Positions 1-10,627 of a DNA stretch of 64,000 nucleotides are shown in pieces. Location of the stretch: contig NC_132879.1 in NCBI RefSeq assembly GCF_030463535.1, forward strand, positions 45,887,594 through 45,951,593, in the 5' to 3' direction. Positions within the stretch are counted from its first letter, which is position 1, and each line of letters opens with the position of its first letter. Source of the DNA: Salminus brasiliensis. Taxonomy: Eukaryota > Chordata > Actinopteri > Characiformes > Bryconidae. The translations under genes were made by a program, and so were the position numbers. Below the pieces are notes generated by a model. It was not told where the DNA came from and did not search any database. It saw nothing but the letters and a program-made list of their open reading frames with translations.

Positions 1-1264
1 CATGTACAGAGAGAGCAGGCTACTACCTTCTCTGAACTGTGCTATAGGAGGATCACGTTACAACAAAACCGGAGCTGCTTCACGCACACCACTCTAATGC
101 CATGAAAATTTAATGGCAGTCAGGCAAACGGCATGGAAACGCAGACGTGACCTTCCGTTTGTGCGGCTGTCTGTCTGACTGACAGGGCCAATTTTCCGGC
201 CTTTCACTTTCCACTAGAAAGACAGGGAAGTGTAAAACATTGCATTCAGTGGCTAGTCAATAAAATGCAACAGGGGTGAGTAACAGGCACAGGCCTTACT
301 AGGGCTATTTTGTTGTTCGGCTGAGAAGCACATGATTAGGGCCTGGGCAGCCCACAACATGCTCACTGTGAGCACATCTGACTCTTTTTAATGCTGCTTT
401 CTAGTTTTAAAGCCTACTAAAATGCTCGCTCCATTGCCCATGCACCCCCCCCCTCCTCACACACACACTTTCTCTCCTGCACACAGACACAGAAGGCTGG
501 TTTCAATCAGTGTGCCATAAACTCACACCACTCAGACAGGTTTGGCTATAGAGGTTCCAGTAATGTGGCAATGGCCACGGGGCCCCACTGAGCACTAGGT
601 AATAAATCCACACCACCGCAGAAGGGATCCATATTATGTTCTTGCTGCAGCAGCAACCAGCCAAGAAGGTTGTAACACCACTACTGGCTCGCACTAGGCT
701 ACTACAGCTTTACTGATGACTGTATGTCTCCGTCTTCAGTGCTACGTCACAGCGTCACCACCTAAAACAGAAGAGCTGACCCCCCTTGGGCCTGTATTAT
801 GAGACGTGTCACTCACAACAAGAATGAAGGCCGACCCAGGGTTCCATAGAGCAACTCGCTGTCCACACACTGCGTAGATGATCATATCGAAGGCATTTGT
901 TTGGGCTTGGCTCTGCAAGCGGTTAACTGGGTTCAGCAATGTTGTCTTTTGTTTTTATGTCAAGGTTTAAAGGAAATCTAATTTACACAATGTTCTCTTT
1001 AACCCAGATCAGTGGAGACATGCTTGGCGTCTAAGGTTTGCTTCCTAATAAAATGAATAAAGGTGTGGATAAAATTTGGCTGCTATTGTTTTGTTTTTTG
1101 TTGTTTTTTTTAGCTTGGAGGGGGTCTGGTGGGGCTAAGCTGGGTATAAGCTGAGTAGAAGCTGGACCCAAGAACAATAGCACCACCAAAAGATGAAAAA
1201 TGGGAATCGGCTGAAATAGGAATGGGTCGAATCTACAGCCCAAGCCTTTTTAAATGTATTGTGA
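1..1264. other. Upstream flank, no gene seen
   Basis: Unique-looking AT-rich sequence with only short open frames. No splice-bounded exon or recognisable repeat was found. Confidence 0.5.
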
Positions 1265-1506
1265 TATACACTGACAGGTGAAGTGAAGAACACTGATTAC
1301 CTTCATCTACAGTGGCATCTGTGGGGGTGGATATATTAGTCAGCAAGTGGGTAAGGTGTAAATTAGTCCTTGAGGGTAAGGTGTAAAAAGCAGGACTTAC
1401 AGGATCTACCTTCAGAGGTCTTGTGGAGTTCATGCCTCAGATAGTCAGATTAGTTGTGGTGGCACAAAGAGGACCTACTCAATATATGTTATGGCTGATC
1501 GGTATA
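1265..1506 (+). mobile_element. Internally deleted Tc1/mariner transposon
   Basis: The left end TATACACTGA and the right end tggctgatcggtata (starting at 1493) match the inverted termini of a common fish Tc1 family. The 5' part resembles that family's leader (ggcagcaagtg-like at 1341). The 3' part (about 1405-1480) decodes to the transposase C-terminus, with RGLVEFMPQIVR...RGPTQY. The roughly 1.2-kb middle is missing. This is a non-autonomous relic. Confidence 0.75.
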
Positions 1507-2153
1507 TTGCACATAGTGAAGTGCCCCCTAGATAAGAAGCTTGTACTTATTCGATTTACACCAGTTTCTTATAGGAGTCACATTGTTAGGCTAGCGACAT
1601 GCTAGCAGCGGTGCACTGTCATTTAGAGCTTGTTTTATTGCTGTAGCTGACGGTATGTAATGCTTCAGTATGGGGGCTACTAATAGATGTTTTTTTTTTT
1701 AGCCCTTCCATTTTAATATTATGACAGCCTTCACTGTGTAACAGTAGGTCATATGGTGACAGAAACCACATAAGCAGGTCTATTTGAGGTTACATAACAA
1801 CGCACCGCAGTGTGTGATGATTTAAGCATAGAGTTTACACAGCGCTAATGGGTGGAGTATAAGCTTCCATTATCCGCTGGCTGCTTTAGTAAAATCCAGT
1901 AAAAACCAAGGAAGCAAATTTTGGATGCTAAACATGCTTTTCTTAACTGACCACATTTGGGGTAAGAGAAAAAAAACTGCAGACAGCAGAAAAGGAATGC
2001 AAACTGCTTTATGAGTGTCAATCAAACCTGATATGAGTAGCTGGAACCCTGAAGACAGAAAGACATGTACTGCAGTTTACAGCTTAGGGAGAGAGAGAGC
2101 GAGAGAGAAGTAAAGAATGTGAAAGTGTATATAACTTGAAAAAGCAAGCTAGT

Positions 2154-2158
<5 letters not shown>
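1507..2158. other. No gene seen
   Basis: AT-rich flank with a short T run (1690-1700) and the GA-rich lead-in to the TG microsatellite. Nothing else was recognised. Confidence 0.5.

Positions 2159-2207
<49 letters not shown>
2159..2207. repeat. (TG)n microsatellite
   Basis: About 24 uninterrupted TG dinucleotides, flanked by GA-rich sequence on both sides (2090-2110, 2220-2295). The His/Thr-rich frames on the minus strand here are artefacts of the repeat. Confidence 0.95.
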
Positions 2208-2360
2208 CAGGCAAACGTAAGTGAGAGAAAGACAAAAAGAGAGAGATTTGTGTATGTGGCGCAAACAAGCGAGAGAGCAAGAGAACGAGAGACGTGAACT
2301 CAAGGTGAAGTAAATGAAAATGGTTAGGTTGGGAGTCCATGATAACATTTTAACCACATG

Positions 2361-2690
2361 CATTTACACCTGATAGTCAAATGTGTCTCCGGTTAGTCAG
2401 ACTGAAATCTGATCTCTGAGTGGGACAAATTGCAAATTTGCTCGTTGCACAGCAATAATTACTGGTGTTTCGGTTGCACAGGGAGGGGTTTTGGTTGACG
2501 AATGCGTTTACATTGCTATAACATGAGGCTCAAATGCATCTCAGACCACCTCCTGAAGTGGTTTGGGTTATAGGATTTGTATCTGGTTTAAATTAGTCTG
2601 AGTGTGTTTACACTGGCATTCGTAGGTGGCTTGGCCTAATCCAGGTATAATCCTGGTACTCAAGTTGCATGAAGTGACCAGGTGTAAATG
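2361..2690. mobile_element. MITE-like element with 12-nt inverted ends
   Basis: CATTTACACCTG (2361-2372) and its perfect reverse complement CAGGTGTAAATG (2679-2690) bound a 330-bp non-coding unit. The internal text resembles a dispersed fish repeat rich in 'tttacac' motifs. The family is not named, and target duplications are not obvious. Confidence 0.45.
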
Positions 2691-3794
2691 GGGTCTCAAA
2701 GTAATCAAGATACTCAAAGTCAGGGTGAAAAGGGTGATGTGTGGCTTGATCCTTGTAGTATTTCGACATTTCATTAAGATCCCAGGGAACTGTGTTATCT
2801 TGTGGGAAAGGGATATAACCTGTCCCCTTTATATAAATAACAAACAGAAGGCTGTTTCAGATCACTTAACTACTTGACTTGATATGGCTACTGTAGTGAT
2901 TTAGATATTTGGTCATTTACACATTTACACAAACATTGCAAATGCTTGGAGTATATAATATGAGCTTCCATTACTCCTATTAATATATATATATTAGCCT
3001 CATTGCGCCAGTGCAACAGTAAAGGTTTGGGGTCATGAGAACAGCCTTTCAGTGCTCAACCAGACGAACAATCTAGTTGGGAAAGAGATGGTTGGACAAA
3101 GGGGTGTTATATAACACTGAAGTCTCCTGTATTTCAATGGTGTACACCTAGGGCATGGATCTAGTTGAAAAGGAAGAGGGTATTAGCATCGGACTCCAGT
3201 TGAGTAGCTACTCAGCACACAAGATGTACAGTAAGGCCTTCCATCTAAAAGCAGAGATTAACAGCAAGGGGCCGGTACCTTTGATCCAGTAATGTACGGA
3301 GGTGACCTCTCCAATTATCATGCTCAAACATCTGTCTATGATTGGAAAACTAACAGGCTGACCTCCAGCAACTCATCGGGTTTTGCTTCTGTATGAGACA
3401 TCTCAGCATGGGATATCGCTTCAGGGCTTTCCTGTCTTTCATGGCAAAGCCCCCTCTGGTTTCAGAGCGCACACTGCCTTTCCTTCCTTCCCTCTCTTTC
3501 TTGGAGAGGCCAAGAGACGGGTTCCCCAGAGCCCAACGCGTTCCAACCGCTCTGTTCACTTACTCCAGGAAACTCATACCACCACTTGTGGTGGGCAGCC
3601 ATCATGAATGTGAGTGTGTGTGTGTGTGTGTTTGGAGCAATACAGGATATGAGGCAGTATATGTATATAGAAATAATGTAACAGAAGAGAATCGCTGGCC
3701 TGGAAGTGATCAATCATGCTGTCAGTATAAGGTCATGCTCCAGCGCTGGACTCAGCACTGCTACAATTCTCACCTACACAAGTACTGAGAGTAA
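2691..3794. other. No gene seen
   Basis: Mostly unique-looking sequence. A short GT run (3609-3630) creates overlapping short frames on both strands, none with coding character. Confidence 0.45.
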
Positions 3795-3843
3795 ACAGCT
3801 CAGGGCTAACAGCTCAGGGCTAACAGCTCAGGGCTAACAGCTC
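3795..3843. repeat. 14-bp minisatellite, about 3.5 copies
   Basis: Head-to-tail units of aacagctcagggct. The copies are identical except for the final partial one. Confidence 0.9.
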
Positions 3844-3934
3844 GTTGTTCAAAAGTTAAAAAGAAAAGAACTTGAACTTGAATCTAATAATCATTTACAT
3901 GTATTCATTACTACGAGGCAATCACCCCCAATAA

Positions 3935-4285
3935 TGACTCTGCTGTGGGCTTTCTTGGTGTTCAGATTGCTAAAAACCTCTCCTGGTCCTTCAACGGCAG
4001 CTCCATAGCAAAGGCAGACCAGCAGCATATCTACTTCCTTTTGAAAATGAGTTACGTTCATCTCCGCCCTGCCATCCATACCATGGTCTACAGGAGGGAC
4101 TGTGGAGAGCATCCTGAGCAGCTGTCTGGTTTAGGAATGGCAACGCCTCTGACCGTAAGACCCTACAGCATATAGTGAGAACAGCTGAGAAGATCACCAG
4201 TATCTCTCTCCCTTCCATCATGAACGTTTACACCACATGTTGCATCCACAAAGCCGCCAGCATTGTGGAGGGCCCAACCTAGGCC
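3935..4285 (+). mobile_element. 5'-truncated LINE fragment (L2/CR1-group reverse transcriptase C-terminus)
   Basis: The translation shows the hallmark FLGVQIAKNLSW (from about 3948). After two frameshifts (near 4099 and 4130) it reads NASDRKTLQHIVRTAEKI and LPSIMNVYTTC..HKAASIV. This matches the post-RT C-terminal region of fish L2/Rex-like LINE ORF2. The fragment is inactive: the 5' end is missing and the frame is broken. The clade within L2/CR1 is uncertain. Confidence 0.8.
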
Positions 4286-4520
4286 TGTCATGATAACATG
4301 ACATTTTTTGTTTGGGGGGGGTGAATTGTCCCAGTAATAATTGTAATAATATTATTGTCATTTTAAGACCATTTTATGCCACTGAAAAATAATAATATTA
4401 TAGCATAATAATCCAATTACACCTTTCTAAAGAAAAAAACACTTTTGCTATTTAAGCACATTTTTTCATGATTTGGAACTGGAAAATTAAATGTTATAAA
4501 AAAACACATGAATAAAATAA
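4286..4520. mobile_element. Dispersed DNA-transposon-like repeat (hAT type suspected)
   Basis: It starts with ctaggcctgtcatgataac and continues with motifs (attgtcccag, cattttaagaccatttta) that recur in many fish genomes in a hAT-like non-autonomous family. The assignment rests on recognition only, and the right end is unclear. Confidence 0.45.
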
Positions 4521-6377
4521 ACCCCATGTTTTTTCCACATTTGCAGAATACCATGTTTTGCTAGAACTATGCTGTTGAAGCTAACAGAAACTAGACAGGT
4601 TGGTAGCATGTCCTAGTCTCCCCCCCACCACCACTGTGAGAGGGCAACCCTTTATACTGTTCACACTGTCCGCTGCAGATGTGTCGACTGAAATGTGTCA
4701 CTTTTGAACAGCCAACCATACTAAAATAACCCTAATCACACTTACTTTCCAGTATTGCAACAATTAGAGACGAGGCTTGAGTTCAAGTCCTGACGGTGTC
4801 ACCATGCCTCGAAAGTTACCATTAGGTACCATGACCCCAGGCCCAGCTCCGTTCAGCTGGAGACGTTTCAGTGTCAGCAGATAACCTTAGACAAAACATT
4901 CTGCAGCCAGCTGAGAACAGTGCAGTCACACATGTCGGCGGCTCAAAGTTTCAGTTTCCTTTCAGCTGTTACTTTTTAACCGCTCTATCAGAGGGCTTAT
5001 CGCAGGCGCATGAGTGCTGGCTGCTGTGTTCTCAGCCGGGTGCAACATGTTGCGTGGGCTTGCAGAGCGTCATACACATGCTCTCTCGCTGAGGGGCCTC
5101 CGGGGGGGCAAATTAGACGTTTTTTTTGTTTCCCCCTCACAGGTGAAATATTCATCTGAAGGTGAGGGAGATATGATCTAAATATATCTTACCCCGTCCC
5201 ATTCCGACCTCTGGCGCTGACCTCCTGTCGGCTCCAAAAATGGACGTCCGCATTGGATCATAGTCTCCAGGGTCACGCCTCACATTTGTCTGATGCTTGC
5301 TATCTTTCAGCCTTCAACTGAAACATTCCCATAGCTTTAGCGCAGTGTGAAAAAAAACAACGCAGGCCAACGATCTGTCAGTTAAAAAGATGTTTAAAAG
5401 ATGTCATAGTGGAAAAGTGGTTGGATCTCAGCCATTCTGGAGCATGGGCCATGAGCGTGCCTGTGATAGGGCATCCCCTGAATGCTTGCTTGCTTGCTCA
5501 TTCCGCAGTAAAACTAACACAGAAAATATAGCCACCTATTCCCGTCACCGATCCATACAAATCACGCTGACACACTGAACTTTTCATTCCAGTTCAGTGA
5601 AACTAGGCCTCAGTTCATGTTTCGTATTTCATAGGCCTTCTTATTTCCTCTGCCACTCTCGAAGGCCTACACTGCATGTTTTTCCAGCACTGGGGTAAAT
5701 TATAGAGCATGGCGGAGTGATCCCACTCGTGATTTGATTCCTTTAAGTCAAATGGTCTCGAGCTCAAGTACGTAAATCTAGAATAACAGCCCAAGAATGA
5801 AAAAGCGAAGCCGTTTAATTTCATTAAGCCAGATGGGTGCATGCAGAGGAGGATTGGTAACAGCTGCGAGGAGACCGGCCTTGCATTCTCTAGCCCAAAA
5901 AGTGATCTAAGACTCACTCTGCGAGTTTTAGGCCATTGGAGTCCATTTAAAAAACTCTGCCTGGAAAAAAAAAGTATTACAGACATACTTCACTGCTCAT
6001 TTAACACCCTCTGAAGCTTCTCCCCTGCATTTCATAGCCGCACATTGTTCTTTGCTAGGGGTTATTCCTTTGCTGACACAGATGATATGGATGAGAACAG
6101 TGGTTTAGTGCTGTTTTGCCCTATAGGATCAGGCATTTGGCTAGCATGCACAAAGTTAGGTTAAAGAAAACAAGGCCTTTGCTTCACCCCTCGTCTCACA
6201 CCATTTGAAAATTCACATTTTTCATAGTTGCACACTCTTCCTTGCTTAGGGTTATTAGCATGTTTTCGTGGATGATATGAAACAGGAAACAGCCCGTGCT
6301 ATTTGTGAATATTTGGAAGACACAAATGACATCCTTGTTGGGGGTCCATATTTTCCCTAGTGTGTTTTTTTTATTCA
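4521..6377. other. No gene seen
   Basis: Unique-looking sequence. A tRNA B-box-like gagttcaagtcctg near 4780 has no matching A box or stem and may be a decayed SINE. Nothing else was recognised. Confidence 0.45.
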
Positions 6378-6550
6378 GCCATGGCCAAAAGGGTAGAGAA
6401 GCGGGCTTGGGACTGGAATGTTGCCAGTTCGATCCCCTGCACAGGCAGGAGAGAACGTGGGCTCTCTACTGCCACAACGTTCATAGCTGAGGTATCTTTG
6501 AGCAAGGCGCCTAATCCCCAGGTAGCTGTGCCAGTCGTGTTCAGGGTTAC
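6378..6550 (+). mobile_element. tRNA-derived SINE
   Basis: The head has an A-box-like region (gggtagagaagcgggcttgg, about 6389) and a B box GTTCGATCC (6427-6435), the internal RNA polymerase III promoter. It is followed by the typical body phrase gagcaaggcgcctaatcccc (6501-6520) seen in otophysan tRNA SINEs. Several substitutions mark an old copy. Confidence 0.75.
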
Positions 6551-9171
6551 CCTGTTTTAATTATTGTCCATTTGAGTTATTGACCATAGCAAGTCAGCAC
6601 CATGCGACCTTTTGTCAAGCCAACAACCTCGCATTGTGCAGTTTGATTTGGGCGTGTCGGTGTGTCTTTGCTATCATAACAACAAGAAAAGCACGCCTTG
6701 CATGGCTCGGAACACACGAAAGGCATGTACTAAGTCTCTTAATTATTTATGGGTATGTTTCTGGTGAGACGTGCAATTAACCAATCAGCATATCTCTTGC
6801 TATTTCCTTTAAGATTTAAGGTGCGGTCTGACTTTGGCGGATTGCTATTTCAATGTAGGTGTACGCCCTGGTGTTGACAATTAACTGCCAAGATAGCAAT
6901 GAACGTCTGACTGTTGACGCCTGCCTAGGTCATTTTCAGTCAGTGGCACACCTGTGTTTTCCGTTGCCAAGATAGCAATACGTCAGAAATTTACCTGAAC
7001 ACACCTCATAGATATATTCGGAAGCACCATTGCTGTTTAAACGCCGCACTGTTTTGCGGGGTGTAAAATAGGGCCACATGAGTTTTAAATGTTTTAAACC
7101 TTTCTGCCCAAACACTGTCACCTACATCTGATCACGAACATCTTCAATCCACACTGTCAACAACTGTAAACATGGACTACAAGTCATGGACTACAAAAAG
7201 ACAAAGATATCCCTCATGATGTAGGCCAATCTACTGGTGCCAGACTTACTCAACTCTAAATGTTGTCCTGTCTAATCTGCATAAAGTAGAACTTGTAGTA
7301 GGATGTGGTTCTGCAAAAAAAAGAAGCTTAAAGTCATCAGTGATGTCTTAATAATATATTGTTCTGCTAAAATGAGTGACACTAAACTACCCCCTCAGGG
7401 GTCCTAAGTAATGCTTACACTGCTTGCAGCAAGAAACGGCCCTGGAATCTGTGGTTTAGCATTGCCTTGCGCTGTGGGACACAGTGCTAGGGCTTGGCTA
7501 GCATGCAGAAATAGGTCAAAGAATACGAGCTGTAAATTACAGGAGGCGAGGCTTGGTATGCAGACTGGGAGTAACCACAGTTTTACCATCAAAGCTGATT
7601 GCTTTCATTTAAAACATGGATTACGCACCAAGTGCATTGCGAACTGCAGGGGAAACACATACGCTGAAATTTCTCACCAGCGATTTTGGCGCTGGGGAAC
7701 TTTGTGCATTAAAACACATGAAATCAGACTCCCTCTGAGAAAGTGAGGGAATAGGTCTGCGGAAATCAGAGCAGAAATCCTGTGTCTCGTTGTCTCCATG
7801 GTGACAAAACATCTTGGTGCCGGAGGAATGCTGTTATTAGAGCAGCGGGGTTACGCATTACCCACTTTGTTATTAACGATGCAAATGATGCTAATTACCA
7901 ATCGCCACACTGATGAACACTGATACATTATGCATTATGTGTTTGGCCTCTTCCTTATTCTCAGCTAGACATGGGCCTAAAACACCAAAAGCAGTCACAT
8001 TGTGCAGAGGGATGCATTTACATGTCAAAAGGAGGCTTGGACAGATTTGTCTTCTATCAGACTTCTACCAGATTTTGCTATCCTGCTCATTGTTTGGCCT
8101 CCAGAAAGGACAGTGTAACAAAAAATTGGACACATCTGGAAACTCTCATTTCCTTCAACATCCCCCTTCGTAATGCTATGCTAACTGTAACTGGTTGTGC
8201 AGCAGCAGCACAGCACTATGAGACAGGATCCAGCTCTGCTGGCCAAACAAATTCACACATCCTATGAATTTCCATGAAAGATCTCCTGAACGAAAACAAA
8301 GCCTACCTCACAGGGGCTGATGACACAACGCTAGTTCATAGCCCTCGGCAGATCGACAGCAGTCAGCAAATAGTTTGAAACACAGGAGAGAAGCAGAGGC
8401 CGGGGAAATTAGTGATGTGGCTGTACTAGGCCTGAAAAGTTTAACACTGGTATGAGAAATGCCAGGTCAGGCTGTATAGCCCACAACAGAAAAGGGCCAA
8501 AGTGGCACTAAGGTGCCAGTGGTGGCCCCGCTTAGCTGGCAGTTCCCAGAAGCAACTGTCACTGCCCTGTACTTCACAGAGCCGCTTGGAATGTTTCAGC
8601 AGCCCTGCAGGAGACAAGAAAAGGCTGCAGGGAATTCGGGAAAGAAGTGAGAGACTTGCCGCAATGCTGGGGAGGATTTAGGGAAAACGTCAGTGTAGCT
8701 AAGAGTGTTGGCTAGAGGGGACTGGCTGACATGATCTTATTTACATCATTTTTTAATGCATGATTAGCAGCGCTAATATTTTTGAGTGAAGTTTTTTTTA
8801 AAGCTTGTCAGATCTCGAGACACCCCAGGGTAAGACTAGCCCTCAAACAGTAGAGTAAAGAGTAAAGAGTAAAAACCCAAAGCTTCATTATGCTCATGTT
8901 CTTTAAAAACCATTTACATGTAAGAACAAGTCAAATTTCCTCTTAGCTCATAGCAATTGTTCAGCCAGAAATAGGATTTACACATTGTCATTTGATGTTT
9001 CTTTAGATTTGCACTAAAGCTACCTGGATAACATAGCCATCACGTAATGGGAGCTTAAGCCATGTGTTGGCACTGGGTTATTTATAAAAATAGATTTAAA
9101 AATAACATACCAATAAAATTTTGCACTGGTATGGAATTTCTGCCTTTTGTAACCCTGTCTAGTCCTTTGGG
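6551..9171. other. No gene seen
   Basis: Mixed unique-looking sequence. The longest frames (7411-7746; 7913-8267) lack splice context, domain resemblance or codon bias, and are treated as chance. Confidence 0.45.
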
Positions 9172-9326
9172 CTTTAACCCCTTAAACAGTCAAATGACCG
9201 CTGGCTGGCTGAAAGTGTTATTACAAACTTCTATTACCAATGAATAGCCCCACCAGTTTGTACAGAAGTTCCTGTAGGTACTAAGTAATACACCTTAGTG
9301 TGTAATAAGCCTATAAGGGGTTAAAG
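9172..9326. repeat. Short MITE-like unit with 13-nt perfect inverted ends
   Basis: CTTTAACCCCTTA (9172-9184) and TAAGGGGTTAAAG (9314-9326) are exact reverse complements around a 129-bp interior. A related taaccccttaa also occurs at 14889. The family is unknown. Confidence 0.45.
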
Positions 9327-10040
9327 AACCCATTTCTTCCATTCTTTTTTATGGTGAGGTACACTTATTAGGTCTATAATATCAATATACTATCCATGTG
9401 AGTTTAGGCACCAGCCATAATCAAACATGTAAACCTTTTTCCTTTAAACCTTTTCCATCTCTTTATGCCAATAAATTACAAAAACATTTTGATATATGCA
9501 AATGAACTCTGAACCCTGTTCTGATTGGCTGCCCTGTAACTTGCATCATTCAAAAAGTCATCTCACTATTCAACATTATAACATTAAAATGAATACAGTA
9601 GATAGGGCTGAACTGCTGTATGCTGCATTGGTGGACACATCAGAAATAATAATCACAAATCCTCCACAAATCTCCACATCTCCACAACATTTTAGCCTTC
9701 ACCCTCCCAGCACTTCCTTTAGAGGTACATCCAGCAGTGTTTTTAAGAGGTCCCAGGAAGGCTAGCCTGTAACGTTACAGAAATAGCCTAATGTTCCAGG
9801 AACATTCTGAAATGTATGATGGACAAATGGTTTGTATCACAATGTTATTAGTAGATTGCCAGTTAGATCAAAACGACCTTAATAGAAACATATGTAACAT
9901 TTCCAATTCTAAAAATACAATAAATAAAGTACATCAATGTAAAAACACGGATCAAACTGACACATAACCTGTAACTGTGAACAACATTATTAATTATATT
10001 TGGAAATGCGCCTGTAACAAATGAACAAATGGAAAACAAC
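9327..10040. other. No gene seen
   Basis: AT-rich sequence with no recognised gene. It contains an octamer-like atgcaaat (9497-9504). Confidence 0.45.
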
Positions 10041-10100
10041 AACAACAAATAAAAATAAATTATATATATATATATATATAATTTATTTTTATTTGTTGTT
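10041..10100. repeat. Perfect 60-bp AT-rich palindrome
   Basis: The arms aacaacaaataaaaataaat (10041-10060) and atttatttttatttgttgtt (10081-10100) are exact complements around a self-complementary (TA)10 centre. The whole unit can extrude as a cruciform. Confidence 0.95.
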
Positions 10101-10119
10101 TTATTTGTATATATATATA

Positions 10120-10499
10120 CAGTGGGGAAAAAAGTATTTAGTCAGTCACTAATTGTGCAAGTTCTCCCACTTAAAAAAATGAGAGAGGAATTCTGAAAAT
10201 CACATTGTCTGTTTTTTAAAGAATTTATTTGCAAATAATGGTGGAAAATAGGAAAATAAGTATTTGGTCACCTACAAACAAGCAAGATTTCTGGCTGTCA
10301 CAGACCTGTAACTTCTTCTTTAAGAGGCTTCTCTGTCCTCCACTCATTACCTGTTTGAACTCGTTAACAGTATAAAAGACACCTGCCCACAACCTCAAAC
10401 AGTCACACTCCAAACTCCACTATGGTGAAGACCAAAGAGCTGTCGAAAGACACCAGAAACAAAATTGTAGACCTGCACCAGGCTGGGAAGACGATCAGG
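10120..10499 (+). mobile_element. 3'-truncated Tc1-like transposon
   Basis: The terminus is CAGTGGGGAAAAAAGTATTT after TA. The 5' leader is about 300 bp, then ATG 10422 opens MVKTKELSKDTRNKIVDLHQ, the N-terminus (HTH/paired-like DNA-binding region) of a fish Tc1 transposase. The frame stops being transposase after about 26 codons, where TG/TA repeats begin. The right end is missing, so the copy is dead. Confidence 0.85.
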
Positions 10500-10500
10500 T

Positions 10501-10546
10501 CTATACAGTGTGTGTGTGTGTATATATATACATAATGTATATATAT

Positions 10547-10624
<78 letters not shown>
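10501..10624. repeat. TG/TA/CA palindrome followed by (AT)n
   Basis: 25-nt complementary arms (10509-10533 and 10535-10559) around a single A (10534), made of TG, TA, TA and CA blocks. A run of about 30 AT dinucleotides follows to 10624. Confidence 0.9.
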
Positions 10625-10627
<3 letters not shown>

